Assembly (NCBI GenBank): GCA_002412495.1
Contig: DHVE01000017.1
Coordinates: 1 to 52,782, forward strand
Direction: 5' to 3'
DNA length: 52,782 bases
DNA from: Betaproteobacteria bacterium UBA5216
GTDB taxonomy: Bacteria; Pseudomonadota; Gammaproteobacteria; Burkholderiales; SG8-41
The translations under genes and the position numbers were made by a program. Every line of letters starts with the position of its first letter. Position 1 is the stretch's first letter. Of this stretch, positions 8,402 through 16,136 are shown in pieces. Under the pieces are notes generated by a model. That model had not been told where the DNA came from, ran no database searches, and saw only the letters and a list, made by a program, of their open reading frames with translations.

Positions 8402-8812
8402 CTAAGCCTCGCTATTGCAGACGTCCGTGCCGTGGTCATCGCAGGCGGGCGGCTTGGGATCATCGGAGCCGCGTCCACGACGCGCCAGGGTTTCCGCCGC
8501 GCTCAGGCAGACGTCCGTGCCGTGGTCATCGCAGGTGGGCGGCGTGGGATCATCGGAGCCGCGTCCACGACGTGCCAGGGTTTCCGCCGCGCTCAGGCAG
8601 ATGTCCGTGCCGTGGTCATCGCAGGCGGGCGGCTTGGGATCATCCGAGCCGCGTCCACGGCGGGCGAGCACATCAGCGGTGGCGGCAGGCTGCGCCACTG
8701 CGGCACGTGCGGCAGGCTCATCTGCCGACAACCGCGCGGCGGACACTGTCGCGCTCGCCGCACCCAACAATAAACCGCCAATCATTAACGCCAATCTGGT
8801 TTTTTTCATCAT
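8402..8812 (-). CDS. Small exported protein with three tandem Cys-containing repeats
   Basis: The start is ATG 8812, with AAGGAG just upstream. The 136-residue product has a signal peptide (MMKKTRLALMIGGLLLG to about ASATVSAA, residue 26), a low-complexity Ala-rich linker, then three 30-residue repeats (49-78, 79-108, 109-136). Each carries LARRGRGSDDP, a Pro pair and a CDDHGTD(I/V)C unit, so there are two Cys seven residues apart in each. Asp and His between the Cys suggest metal binding or a disulfide loop. I recognise no named family. The gene is divergent from a sensor kinase whose stimulus it might modulate (inference). Confidence 0.8.
   Translation of the reverse strand: MMKKTRLALMIGGLLLGAASATVSAARLSADEPAARAAVAQPAATADVLARRGRGSDDPKPPACDDHGTDICLSAAETLARRGRGSDDPTPPTCDDHGTDVCLSAAETLARRGRGSDDPKPPACDDHGTDVCNSEA
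8405..8668 (-). repeat. 90-bp tandem repeat (three units) inside the exported Cys protein gene
   Basis: Units occupy 8579-8668, 8489-8578 and 8405-8488, the last shortened by the stop. The first two differ at only a handful of positions, so duplication is recent or homogenised. The 90-bp period keeps the frame, so copy number could vary between strains without breaking the protein. Confidence 0.93.
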
Positions 8813-9066
8813 GGTCAATCTCCTTAAATTATGGAATAACGCTACAAACTACCCGTGAAAAATGAATTGACGGCCTGCCCGTGGCGATACGACTTGGCGC
8901 CTCACGCAACCCCATCCACTCACGCCTGCATCGTAAGGGGCGGCCATTGCCGAAACCACGAGCGACAGGCGTGATTTGCACCTGTCCATGGTCGATAAGT
9001 GATCAGACTTTAGTCCATGGTTCCCCGGGCGGTCAGGTGCTATGCTTTACGAAGTAGGTTATCGCC
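8813..9066. promoter_or_regulatory. Divergent regulatory region between repeat protein and sensor kinase
   Basis: Several dyads lie here: TCACGCCTG (8920-8928) with CAGGCGTGA (8966-8974), and GCACCTG (8978-8984) with CAGGTGC (9034-9040). Inside the second pair are two copies of TCCATGG (8985-8991 and 9014-9020). TATGCT at 9041-9046 could be a -10 box, but no good -35 is visible. The arrangement could be binding sites for the response regulator encoded downstream; this is inference from symmetry only. Confidence 0.4.
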
Positions 9067-10473
9067 ATGCTTGCCTTCTCCCGTCTAAGTCTGTCGCGCC
9101 AGTTTCTGGTTGCGAGTTTTCCTATTCTGCTGATTGGGATGCTCGCTATTGGCTGGTGGGTGGGCATCACCATTGAGCGTGGCGTGGTCAATCGGCTGGG
9201 GAGCGTGACAAGCCATTACGTTGAAAGTTTTATTTCCCCACACCTGCAGGATTTGGCGCGTGCCGATACGCTGGAAGAATCCCATCGAGCCGCACTGGGT
9301 TCATTGCTGTCCGACACGCCGCTCGGCAAACGGATTGTCGCCTTCAAGGTCTGGGACCGGCGTGGAAGAGTCTTATACAGTACGGACGCCAGTATCATTG
9401 GCCGAAGCTTTCCCATTGGCGAAGGCCTTGCGGCCGCACTCGCCGGCAACGTGCATTCGGAGGTCAGCGACCTGTCCGAAGTGGAAAATGTGTCGGAAAG
9501 CCTTAAATGGTCGCATCTGATTGAAACCTACAGCCCCATACATGCGGACAAGCTTGGCACGGTGATCGCGGCTGCGGAGTTTTATCAAACACCAGACGAT
9601 CTGTTCCGGGAAATAAGAGCCGCGCAGTTGCGCAGTTGGATGGTCGTGGCTGCGGCGATGCTGGTGATGTACCTGCTCTTATTCGGATTGGTGCGACGTG
9701 GCAGCCGAACCATTGACGCCCAGCGCCAGCAACTGAACGACAAAGTGGCCGAGTTGTCGAAGCTCGTGGCGCAGAATGCGCAGCTTCATGACAGCGTGCG
9801 TCGCGCGGCCGTGCGCGCAACCGAGCTCAATGAACGCTATCTGCGCCGTCTGTCGGCGGACTTGCACGACGGACCTGGACAGGATCTGGCCTTGGCGCTA
9901 ATGCGCTTTGAAACGATCGCCGCAAGTAGCGCCAATGCACCGGCAGGTGGCGACAGGCGACGCCCGCTGGAAGATTTCCGCACGATACACTCGGCGTTGC
10001 AATCCGCGCTTACCGATTTGCGCTCTATTTCATTGGGACTTCAGCTGCCGGAAATTGACTGGCTTCCGAGTGGTGAAATTGCCGGTCGTGCGGTTCGTGA
10101 TTTCGAGCGGAAAACCGGAGTAACCGTGACGCTTTCCGCTGCTAGCGCCCCGGGTAATATTTCGCTGCCGGTAAAAATCACGCTGTACAGACTGATACAG
10201 GAATCACTCGCAAACGGATTTCGCCACGGTCGCGGCACGGACCAGCGCGTCGAGGTGTCGCATGAAAATGGACGAATCAACGTTGTCGTAAGTGACAACG
10301 GCGTTGGATTCGAGCCGGATAAATTGAATACCGACGGGCACGTGGGCCTGGAAGGGATGCGAGAACGCGTGGAAATTCTCGGTGGATCGTTCCAACTGGA
10401 ATCTTCTCCCGGGCACGGAACCGTCATCCGTGCCAGTTTGCCCATGTGGCTGGAGGGGATAGACCGTGAGTGA
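9067..10473 (+). CDS. Sensor histidine kinase, NarX/UhpB type (HisKA_3)
   Basis: The product is 468 residues. A membrane helix at about 13-35 and another at 191-210 enclose an extracytoplasmic sensor region of roughly 155 residues. A coiled linker (215-255) leads to the HisKA_3 dimerisation box LSADLHDGPGQDLALALMRF with phospho-acceptor His267. The ATPase part shows the N box around Asn383 (ESLANGFRHG), the G1 box SDNGVGF (Asp410) and GLEGMRERVEILGG. The signal sensed is unknown. The gene overlaps the response regulator by eight bases, so the two form one operon. Confidence 0.95.
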   Translation: MLAFSRLSLSRQFLVASFPILLIGMLAIGWWVGITIERGVVNRLGSVTSHYVESFISPHLQDLARADTLEESHRAALGSLLSDTPLGKRIVAFKVWDRRGRVLYSTDASIIGRSFPIGEGLAAALAGNVHSEVSDLSEVENVSESLKWSHLIETYSPIHADKLGTVIAAAEFYQTPDDLFREIRAAQLRSWMVVAAAMLVMYLLLFGLVRRGSRTIDAQRQQLNDKVAELSKLVAQNAQLHDSVRRAAVRATELNERYLRRLSADLHDGPGQDLALALMRFETIAASSANAPAGGDRRRPLEDFRTIHSALQSALTDLRSISLGLQLPEIDWLPSGEIAGRAVRDFERKTGVTVTLSAASAPGNISLPVKITLYRLIQESLANGFRHGRGTDQRVEVSHENGRINVVVSDNGVGFEPDKLNTDGHVGLEGMRERVEILGGSFQLESSPGHGTVIRASLPMWLEGIDRE

Positions 10474-11110
10474 TTCGATCCGCGTGCTGGTGTGCGACGA
10501 TCATCCGTTGTTCAGGCAGGGGGTCGTGCACTCTCTTGGATCCGCGCCGGGTTTGACGGTTGTCGGCGAAGCGGCTTCGGGCGAAGACGCGCTGAAGCTC
10601 GCGTGTGAACTGCTTCCGGATGTTGTGTTGCTGGATATCAGCATGCCGGGATGGAACGGACTGGTGACGGCGGAGAAAATTTCTACCGCGTGTCCGGCGA
10701 GCGCCATCGTCATGCTGACGGTTTCGGAAGACAAAGACAAATTGCTGGCTGCCTTCAAGGCCGGGGCTCGTGCCTATGTGCTCAAGGGTGTCTCCGCGCA
10801 GGAACTGGCCAATGTCATTACCACGGCCGCCCGTGGCGAGGTTTATGTTTCGCCTTCGCTCGCGGCGGAAATGCTCGTTTCACTCACGTGCGGTCACGCG
10901 CCTGACGCATTGCAGGAATTGACGGATCGCGAGCGGGAAATCCTTCGCTTGATCGGCACCGGGCTCACTAATCGGGAGATTGGGGCCAAACTTTTTCTCG
11001 CTGAAAAGACGATTAAACATTACGTCACGAACATTTTGCAGAAGCTGCAGGTTCGCAGCCGGGTGGAGGCCGCATTGATCGCGGCGCGGCATGATCAATT
11101 GAAAAAATAG
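10466..11110 (+). CDS. LuxR/NarL family response regulator
   Basis: The GTG start lies inside the kinase gene, and the product has 214 residues. The receiver domain holds the acidic pair Asp11/Asp12 and phospho-acceptor Asp57 in LLDISMPG, followed by the VMLTVSEDKDKLLAAFKAGA stretch with the switch Thr and Lys-containing loop positions. The DNA-binding domain begins LTDREREILRLIGTGLTNRE and ends in a typical LuxR helix-turn-helix. It is the partner of the upstream kinase. Targets are unknown; the divergent repeat-protein promoter is an obvious candidate. Confidence 0.95.
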   Translation: MSDSIRVLVCDDHPLFRQGVVHSLGSAPGLTVVGEAASGEDALKLACELLPDVVLLDISMPGWNGLVTAEKISTACPASAIVMLTVSEDKDKLLAAFKAGARAYVLKGVSAQELANVITTAARGEVYVSPSLAAEMLVSLTCGHAPDALQELTDREREILRLIGTGLTNREIGAKLFLAEKTIKHYVTNILQKLQVRSRVEAALIAARHDQLKK

Positions 11111-11145
11111 TACGGAACTAACAGTACCGCCGGTTTCGCGCAGAC

Positions 11146-11379
11146 CTACTTGCGCCGCTTCACGGATTTCGTTGCCCGTTTGACCGGCTTCTTTGCCACT
11201 GGCTTAGCGGGCAGTGATCCTTTATGTCTTGAGAACTCCAGCACACCCAACAGGCGGCGAATGGCGACCGCGCGTTGGCACACCGGGCAGACGGCCGTCA
11301 TGTGCCGGCTCGGCAAAATCTTCAATTTGTGACGTGTGGCTATGACCTTGCGTCGGCTTCCGGTGCAGAGATTTTTCAT
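11146..11379 (-). CDS. Small basic CxxC protein, function unknown
   Basis: From ATG 11379 the product is 77 residues: MKNLCTGSRRKVIATRHKLK, then a CPVC pair (Cys31, Cys34) with His26 and His52 nearby, and a Lys/Arg/Pro-rich tail made of loose AKKPVKRATKSVKRRK-like units. One zinc knuckle and a basic tail could suit nucleic-acid contact, but no family is recognised. No good ribosome-binding site is visible, so the start and even the gene's reality are uncertain. The frame stays open to 11640 but crosses a Bug remnant there, so the long form is rejected. Confidence 0.5.
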   Translation of the reverse strand: MKNLCTGSRRKVIATRHKLKILPSRHMTAVCPVCQRAVAIRRLLGVLEFSRHKGSLPAKPVAKKPVKRATKSVKRRK

Positions 11380-11573
11380 TCCGTATTTCGATTTTTGATT
11401 TTCACATGGCCTCGCCACATGCCCCAATAAGGGGCGCTTTGCAATCGTGGCAGTGACAGCTTGAGATGGATACGCTTCAACGATTTCCGGAGTTCCATTA
11501 TATCGGCTCTGCCCTGCACTTGAAATCCGTAATATTGCTGTTTTGCCACGCATTTTTGCTTTGATCAATCCAG
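11380..11573. other. Intergenic stretch upstream of the CxxC protein
   Basis: I see no supported gene, terminator or strong promoter. It lies between the small CxxC gene and the decayed Bug remnant. Confidence 0.4.
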
Positions 11574-11760
11574 TCAGGCAAGCGGCTCTTGCCATTGGAA
11601 GTTCAACCCTGCGCTGAGCACCACCTTGGCCATTCCGCATTCAGTTTACGGATCACCGCGGCCGGCGTATGGGTGGGCGTGAGCACACCGAACCACGCGC
11701 CCATTTCGAAGCCGGGCAAGACGTTGGGGCATGCACGACAGGGCGTGACTCGCGATGTGT
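11574..11760 (-). pseudogene. Decayed C-terminal fragment of a Bug receptor
   Basis: On the minus strand, 11734 to 11633 translates as ACPNVLPGFEMGAWFGVLTP followed by THTPAAVIRKLNAE. This matches the Bug C-terminal block (PGYE..SW.G...PAGTP..I...LN.E seen in the intact copies). A frameshift then continues in another frame as MAKVVLSAGLNFQWQEPLA and a stop at 11574. Upstream, 11735-11760 has weak traces of the TS.R..P segment. The N-terminal two thirds are gone. It lies immediately downstream of an intact Bug gene in the same orientation, so it is probably the relic of a tandem copy. Confidence 0.7.
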
Positions 11761-11765
11761 CCGCT

Positions 11766-12755
11766 TTAATCTGGCTTCAAGCCGATCTCTTTGACCAGCC
11801 GCGAATATTTTTCGAATTCAGCGCGCAGGTAATCGCGAAAATACGCCGGCGTGCTGCCCACGGCTTCGCCGTTTTCGCCGCCCAGCCGCGCTTGCACGTC
11901 TTTGGCTTGCAGCAGTTGCGCTACGTCTTTTTGGAGTCTCGATACAATGGGCGCGGGCGTGCGGCGCGGCGCGAGCAAACCCCACCAGTTGCTGAATTCA
12001 TAGCCGGGAACGCCGCTTTCATCCAGGGTCGGCACGTCGGGCATCGCGCGGGTGCGTTGGCTGGTCGTGACAGCGAGCAATTTCAGTCGCCCGGCCTTGA
12101 CCTGCGCAATGGCCGAGCCGGGGCTGGGTATCATCACGTGCACGGACCCCGCAACCAGATCGATGACCGCCTGCGACACACCTTTATACGGCACGTGGGT
12201 CATGTTTACTTTTGCCTTGAGCTTGAACAATTCAGCGGCAAAGTGCGCCGCAGTGCCATTGCCTGCAGAGGCGTAGTTCAGCGCGCCGGGTTTGGCGCGG
12301 GCGTAAGAAATCAGATCCTGCACGGTCTTAACCGGCAGCGAAGGATGCACCACCAGCATGAATGGGTTCAGGCCGATCAGTGTGACCGGTTCGAAATCTT
12401 TTTCCGGATCATAGGGCAGCCTGGCAAACAGTCCGGCGTTGATTGCGTGATTATTGATCGCCAGCAGCAGGGTGTAGCCGTCGGCGGGGGCTTTTGCCAC
12501 GATGTCGGTGCCGATGATGTTGGAGGCGCCGGGCCGGTTGTCCACCACCACTTGTTTACCCAGGCTGTCCGACAGTTTTTCAGCCACCAGCCGCGCCACC
12601 GAATCCGCGCCGCCCCCGGCGGAAAAGGGCGCGACCATGCGGATGGGGCGCGTGGGAAAATCCTGTGCCGTTGCACCGGGCAGGGCGACTGTCGTTCCGA
12701 TTGCCGTCCACGCGCACGTGGCAACAGCGGTTCGGATTAAAATTGCAGAATTCAT
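11766..12755 (-). CDS. Bug family periplasmic substrate-binding protein
   Basis: ATG 12755 gives MNSAILIRTAVATCAWTAIG and a signal peptide ending GATAQ; the open frame upstream would overlap the divergent dehydrogenase start and lacks a signal-like N-terminus. Mature landmarks are DFPTRPIRMVAPFSAGG, VVDNRPGASN, PADGYTLL, LPYDPEKDF and THVPYKGVS, 329 residues in all. It is divergent from a maleylacetate-reductase-like dehydrogenase; a start at 12794 would make the two genes abut. Confidence 0.92.
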   Translation of the reverse strand: MNSAILIRTAVATCAWTAIGTTVALPGATAQDFPTRPIRMVAPFSAGGGADSVARLVAEKLSDSLGKQVVVDNRPGASNIIGTDIVAKAPADGYTLLLAINNHAINAGLFARLPYDPEKDFEPVTLIGLNPFMLVVHPSLPVKTVQDLISYARAKPGALNYASAGNGTAAHFAAELFKLKAKVNMTHVPYKGVSQAVIDLVAGSVHVMIPSPGSAIAQVKAGRLKLLAVTTSQRTRAMPDVPTLDESGVPGYEFSNWWGLLAPRRTPAPIVSRLQKDVAQLLQAKDVQARLGGENGEAVGSTPAYFRDYLRAEFEKYSRLVKEIGLKPD

Positions 12756-12809
12756 CACCCGAGAAGTATATCGATTCAAACGCCGTTTCGTCATCAACAG
12801 GAAAAGCTC

Positions 12810-13979
12810 ATGCAATCAGGAATGTTCGTATTCACTGCGGTGGAACGTATTGTTTTCGGCAAGCCCGCCGCGCAGGCGCTGGCGGCCGAAGTGGATCGAC
12901 TGAAAGCGCAACGCGTGTTTCTGATAGTCAGCGGCACCATGAACCGCACCACCGACGAGGTGGCGAAAGTGCGCGCGGCACTCGGCACGCGGTTCGCGGG
13001 ACTGTATGACCGCATGCCGTCGCATACGCCGCGCGATGCAGTGATCGAGGCGTCCAGCGCGGCGCGCGCAGCGGGCACCGATCTGATCGTGACTTTCGGC
13101 GGCGGCTCGGTGACCGACGCCGGCAAGATCATGCAGATTTGCCTGCGGCACAACGTGACCGATGTCGCCGGGCTGGACGCATTTCACGCCGTGGTCAACG
13201 CAGACGGTAAGCAGACCATCCCCACATTCGAGGGGCCGGTGGTGCGGCAGATCGCGATACCCACCACGCTGTCGGGCGGCGAGTTTCAGCCGGGCGGCGG
13301 TTGCACCGATACACGCACCAAGGTGAAAGAGAGTTTCCGTCATCCGCTGATTATTCCGCGTGTGTCGATACTCGATCCCGCGCCAACCGTGCATACACCG
13401 CTGTGGGTGTGGCTCTCGACGGGATTGCGCGCGGTGGATCACGCCACCGAGGCGATTTGTTCGCCGGTGTCGAATGTGGCGAGTGACGCGAATTTTTTGC
13501 AGGCGCTGCGCCTGCTGAGCCGCGGCCTGCCGCGCGTGAAGCAAGATCCCTCGGACCTTGAGGCGCGTCTTGATTGCCAACTGGCCGTGTGGCAGGCGAT
13601 GACCGGGCGGCAAGGCGGCGCGCAGATGGGGGCGAGCCATGCCATCGGCCACGTGTTGGGCGGCAGCTGCGATGTGCCGCATGGCTACACCTCGTGCGTG
13701 ATGCTGCCGCCGGTGCTGCGATACAACCGCTCCGTCAATCTTGAACGCCAACGCCTGGTGGCCGAGGCGATGGGGCATCCCGGCGAAGATGCGGCCGATG
13801 TGATCGCGGCGTTTATTGCCGATTTGGGTTTGCCGGGCAAGCTGTCGGACGTGGGCGTGACGCGGGATCAGTTCGCCATGATCGCGGATCACGCGATGCA
13901 CGACAGCTGGCTGCATTCGAATCCGCGCAAGATCACCACGCCGGAGCAAGTGTTGGAAATTCTGGAATCGGCGGCGTAG
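12810..13979 (+). CDS. Iron-containing alcohol dehydrogenase / maleylacetate reductase-like protein
   Basis: The product is 389 residues with a good AGGAAAAG site upstream. The N-terminal domain has VERIVFGKPAAQAL and the nucleotide-binding motif TFGGGSVTDAGK near residue 95. The C-terminal helical domain has the signature GASHAIGHVLGGSCDVPHGY with the metal-ligand-type His residues, and STGLRAVDHATEA, a form seen in maleylacetate reductases more than in FucO-type enzymes. It probably reduces a keto or enoyl acid with NAD(P)H. It is followed after nine bases by a Bug gene, which suggests an operon for an aromatic-derived or dicarboxylic acid (inference). Confidence 0.88.
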   Translation: MQSGMFVFTAVERIVFGKPAAQALAAEVDRLKAQRVFLIVSGTMNRTTDEVAKVRAALGTRFAGLYDRMPSHTPRDAVIEASSAARAAGTDLIVTFGGGSVTDAGKIMQICLRHNVTDVAGLDAFHAVVNADGKQTIPTFEGPVVRQIAIPTTLSGGEFQPGGGCTDTRTKVKESFRHPLIIPRVSILDPAPTVHTPLWVWLSTGLRAVDHATEAICSPVSNVASDANFLQALRLLSRGLPRVKQDPSDLEARLDCQLAVWQAMTGRQGGAQMGASHAIGHVLGGSCDVPHGYTSCVMLPPVLRYNRSVNLERQRLVAEAMGHPGEDAADVIAAFIADLGLPGKLSDVGVTRDQFAMIADHAMHDSWLHSNPRKITTPEQVLEILESAA

Positions 13980-13988
13980 GAACCGGGT

Positions 13989-14984
13989 ATGAAAACAGCC
14001 GTTTTCACCTGCTTCACCGGCGCGCTGTGCATGGGCCTGGTCGGCACGGGTTTGGCGCAGACGACTTCAAAGAATGTGGATCAAGCGTACCCCTCGAAGC
14101 CGATTCGCTTCGTGGTGGGCTTCGGCGCGGGCGGCGGCAATGACATGATTGCGCGCACCGTGAGCCGCAAGCTGACCGACAGTCTGGGGCAACAGGTGAT
14201 CGTGGATAACCGGCCCGGCGGCGCGGGCATCGTGGCCGCGGTAATGGTGGCGAAAGCGCCCCCGGACGGCTATACGTTGTTTGCTGGCAGCATCAGCACG
14301 CTGGCGACCAATGTCAGCATGCATGCGAAGCTGCCGTACGATCCCATCCGCGATTTCGCGCCGGTGACGGTGACCACGATGAGTCCGTACGTGATGGCGC
14401 TGAACCCTTCGGTGCCTGCTGCAAATTTAAAGGAATTCATCGCGCTGGCGAAAACGTCCGGACGAAAATTCAATTATGCGTCCGCCGGCACGGGCGGCGG
14501 CAATCATCTGTCGCAGGAATTGTTCAAAACCATGGCGGGCATAGAAATCGCGCATGTGCCCTACAAAGGCGCGGCGGAACAAACCACGGCGTTGATCTCG
14601 GGCGAAGTGCAGATGAGTTTTATCCAGGTGCAGGTGGTATTGCCGCAGGTGCGTGCGGGCCGGCTCAAGGGGCTCGCGATCACCAGCGCACAGCGGTTGG
14701 CGATTGCGCCGGATCTGCCGACTATTGCCGAAGCCGCCGTGCCCGGCTACGAAGCGACGTCATGGCAAGGCGTGGTGGTGCCCGCCGGTACGCCGCGCGC
14801 AATCGTGGATCGTTTGCATGTCGAGATCAGCAAGGCGTTGCAAGCGACGGACGTGAAAGATCGCATGACCGCCGAAGGCTCCACGGCTGGCGGCATCGCG
14901 CCGGCGGCATTCGCGGCCTTTATCAAAAGCGAAACGGTGAAGTGGGCCAACGTGGTAAAGCTGTCGGGGGCGAAGGCGGAGTAA
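13989..14984 (+). CDS. Bug family periplasmic substrate-binding protein
   Basis: The product is 331 residues with a signal peptide ending TGLAQ, then a short spacer before YPSKPIRFVVGFGAGGG. It keeps VDNRPGGAG, PPDGYTLF, LPYDPIRDF and HVPYKGAAEQT. It starts nine bases after the Fe-type dehydrogenase stop and is surely in the same transcript. It converges on the next Bug gene with only 24 bases between their stops. Confidence 0.94.
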   Translation: MKTAVFTCFTGALCMGLVGTGLAQTTSKNVDQAYPSKPIRFVVGFGAGGGNDMIARTVSRKLTDSLGQQVIVDNRPGGAGIVAAVMVAKAPPDGYTLFAGSISTLATNVSMHAKLPYDPIRDFAPVTVTTMSPYVMALNPSVPAANLKEFIALAKTSGRKFNYASAGTGGGNHLSQELFKTMAGIEIAHVPYKGAAEQTTALISGEVQMSFIQVQVVLPQVRAGRLKGLAITSAQRLAIAPDLPTIAEAAVPGYEATSWQGVVVPAGTPRAIVDRLHVEISKALQATDVKDRMTAEGSTAGGIAPAAFAAFIKSETVKWANVVKLSGAKAE

Positions 14985-15008
14985 ATGCGCCGGTGAGGCA
15001 GGTGCGAC

Positions 15009-16001
15009 CTATTCCGGTTTCAAGCCTGCCGTCCGAATGACATTCGCCCAGCGTACGGTTTCGTCCTTGACGAATTTCCGCGTGGATTCGAGTCCGCCGA
15101 TACCGGACGTCATATAGAGCGAGCGATAGCGCGCTTTTACCTCCGGCGCGTTTAATGCGTCGCTGAAGGCCGCGTTGAGTCTGGCGATAATCGTGGCCGG
15201 TGTTTTGGGCGGCACGCTGATGGCGTTCCAGGTATCCGACTCCGCGCCGCGAACGCCGGTTTCCGCCAGCGTGGGAATGTCCGGTAAAAATTCAATACGT
15301 TCCGCCGTGGCCGTTGCCAGCACTTTCAGCCGGCCGTCTTTATACAATGGATGAATCGCCGCGACCTGGGCGAAGGTAAGATCGACATGCCCGCCCATCA
15401 GGTCCACCAGCGAGGGTACCGTGCCTTTGTAGGGAATGTGCGTGAGGTTTGTTTTGGTGATCTGCATGAAGAGCTGCGCGCTCAGATACGCTGCGGTACC
15501 CGCGCCCGGTGACGCATAGTTCACCTTGCCGATGTTGGCATTGATGTGCGTCAGTAAGTCCTTGACGGAATTCACCGGCAGCGTTTGCCGCGTGACCAGC
15601 ACATTGGGAATACGCGACATCACGACGATGGGCTCGAAGGCCGCCGGATCAAAATTGAGATTTCGCGTGAGTAATCCGGTGATCGTGATCGGCGACAGCG
15701 ACGAAGCGAGTATCGTGTAGCCATCCGGGTTGGCGTGAAATACCAGCCCCGCGCCGACGTTGCCGGCGGCGCCGCCGCGATTGTCGATCACAAAAGGCTG
15801 GCCAAGCCGCTGCCGCACATTGTCCACCAGGATGCGCGCGGCGGTGTCGATGCCGCCGCCGGGCGCCACCGCAACCACCACGCGCACGGGTTTGTTGGGA
15901 TAGTGGGCGGCAGCAGGCGTTTGCGCGTATGTGCCCGTTGCGAGCAGCGCGAGGGCAAACGTCAAAGCGTGCATGGCGGACGAGAGAATCGGGTTCTGCA
16001 T
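15009..16001 (-). CDS. Bug family periplasmic substrate-binding protein
   Basis: The first ATG in the open frame is at 16001 (330 residues); an ATG at 15974 would also give a full signal peptide (MHALTFALALLATGTYAQ). The body has YPNKPVRVVVAVAPGGG, IDNRGGAAGNVG, NPDGYTIL, NFDPAAFEP and THIPYKGTV. The NRPGA loop reads NRGGA. It stands alone on the minus strand between a convergent Bug gene and a divergent quinone reductase. Confidence 0.91.
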   Translation of the reverse strand: MQNPILSSAMHALTFALALLATGTYAQTPAAAHYPNKPVRVVVAVAPGGGIDTAARILVDNVRQRLGQPFVIDNRGGAAGNVGAGLVFHANPDGYTILASSLSPITITGLLTRNLNFDPAAFEPIVVMSRIPNVLVTRQTLPVNSVKDLLTHINANIGKVNYASPGAGTAAYLSAQLFMQITKTNLTHIPYKGTVPSLVDLMGGHVDLTFAQVAAIHPLYKDGRLKVLATATAERIEFLPDIPTLAETGVRGAESDTWNAISVPPKTPATIIARLNAAFSDALNAPEVKARYRSLYMTSGIGGLESTRKFVKDETVRWANVIRTAGLKPE

Positions 16002-16136
16002 GGTGGCGTGCAAGGTATTGCGGCTTTACAGGGGCAGGGGCCGACAGTATATTCAAAAACAACCCGGTAAAACGAAGCGCGCATTCTCGGTGATCCTGCT
16101 CATAACGAATAGCAATTCAAGCGGTTGCGGCGCGCA

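Noticed and set aside
8405..8668. Possible CRISPR-like array
   Set aside because: The 90-bp units are directly adjacent, without unique spacers, and lie inside a signal-peptide-bearing reading frame.
11589..12740. 383-codon plus frame opposite a Bug gene
   Set aside because: Shadow frame that also crosses the Bug remnant; no start signal or motifs.
12816..13949. 377-codon minus frame opposite the Fe-type dehydrogenase
   Set aside because: Shadow frame with no recognisable domain; the plus frame has the nucleotide and metal motifs.
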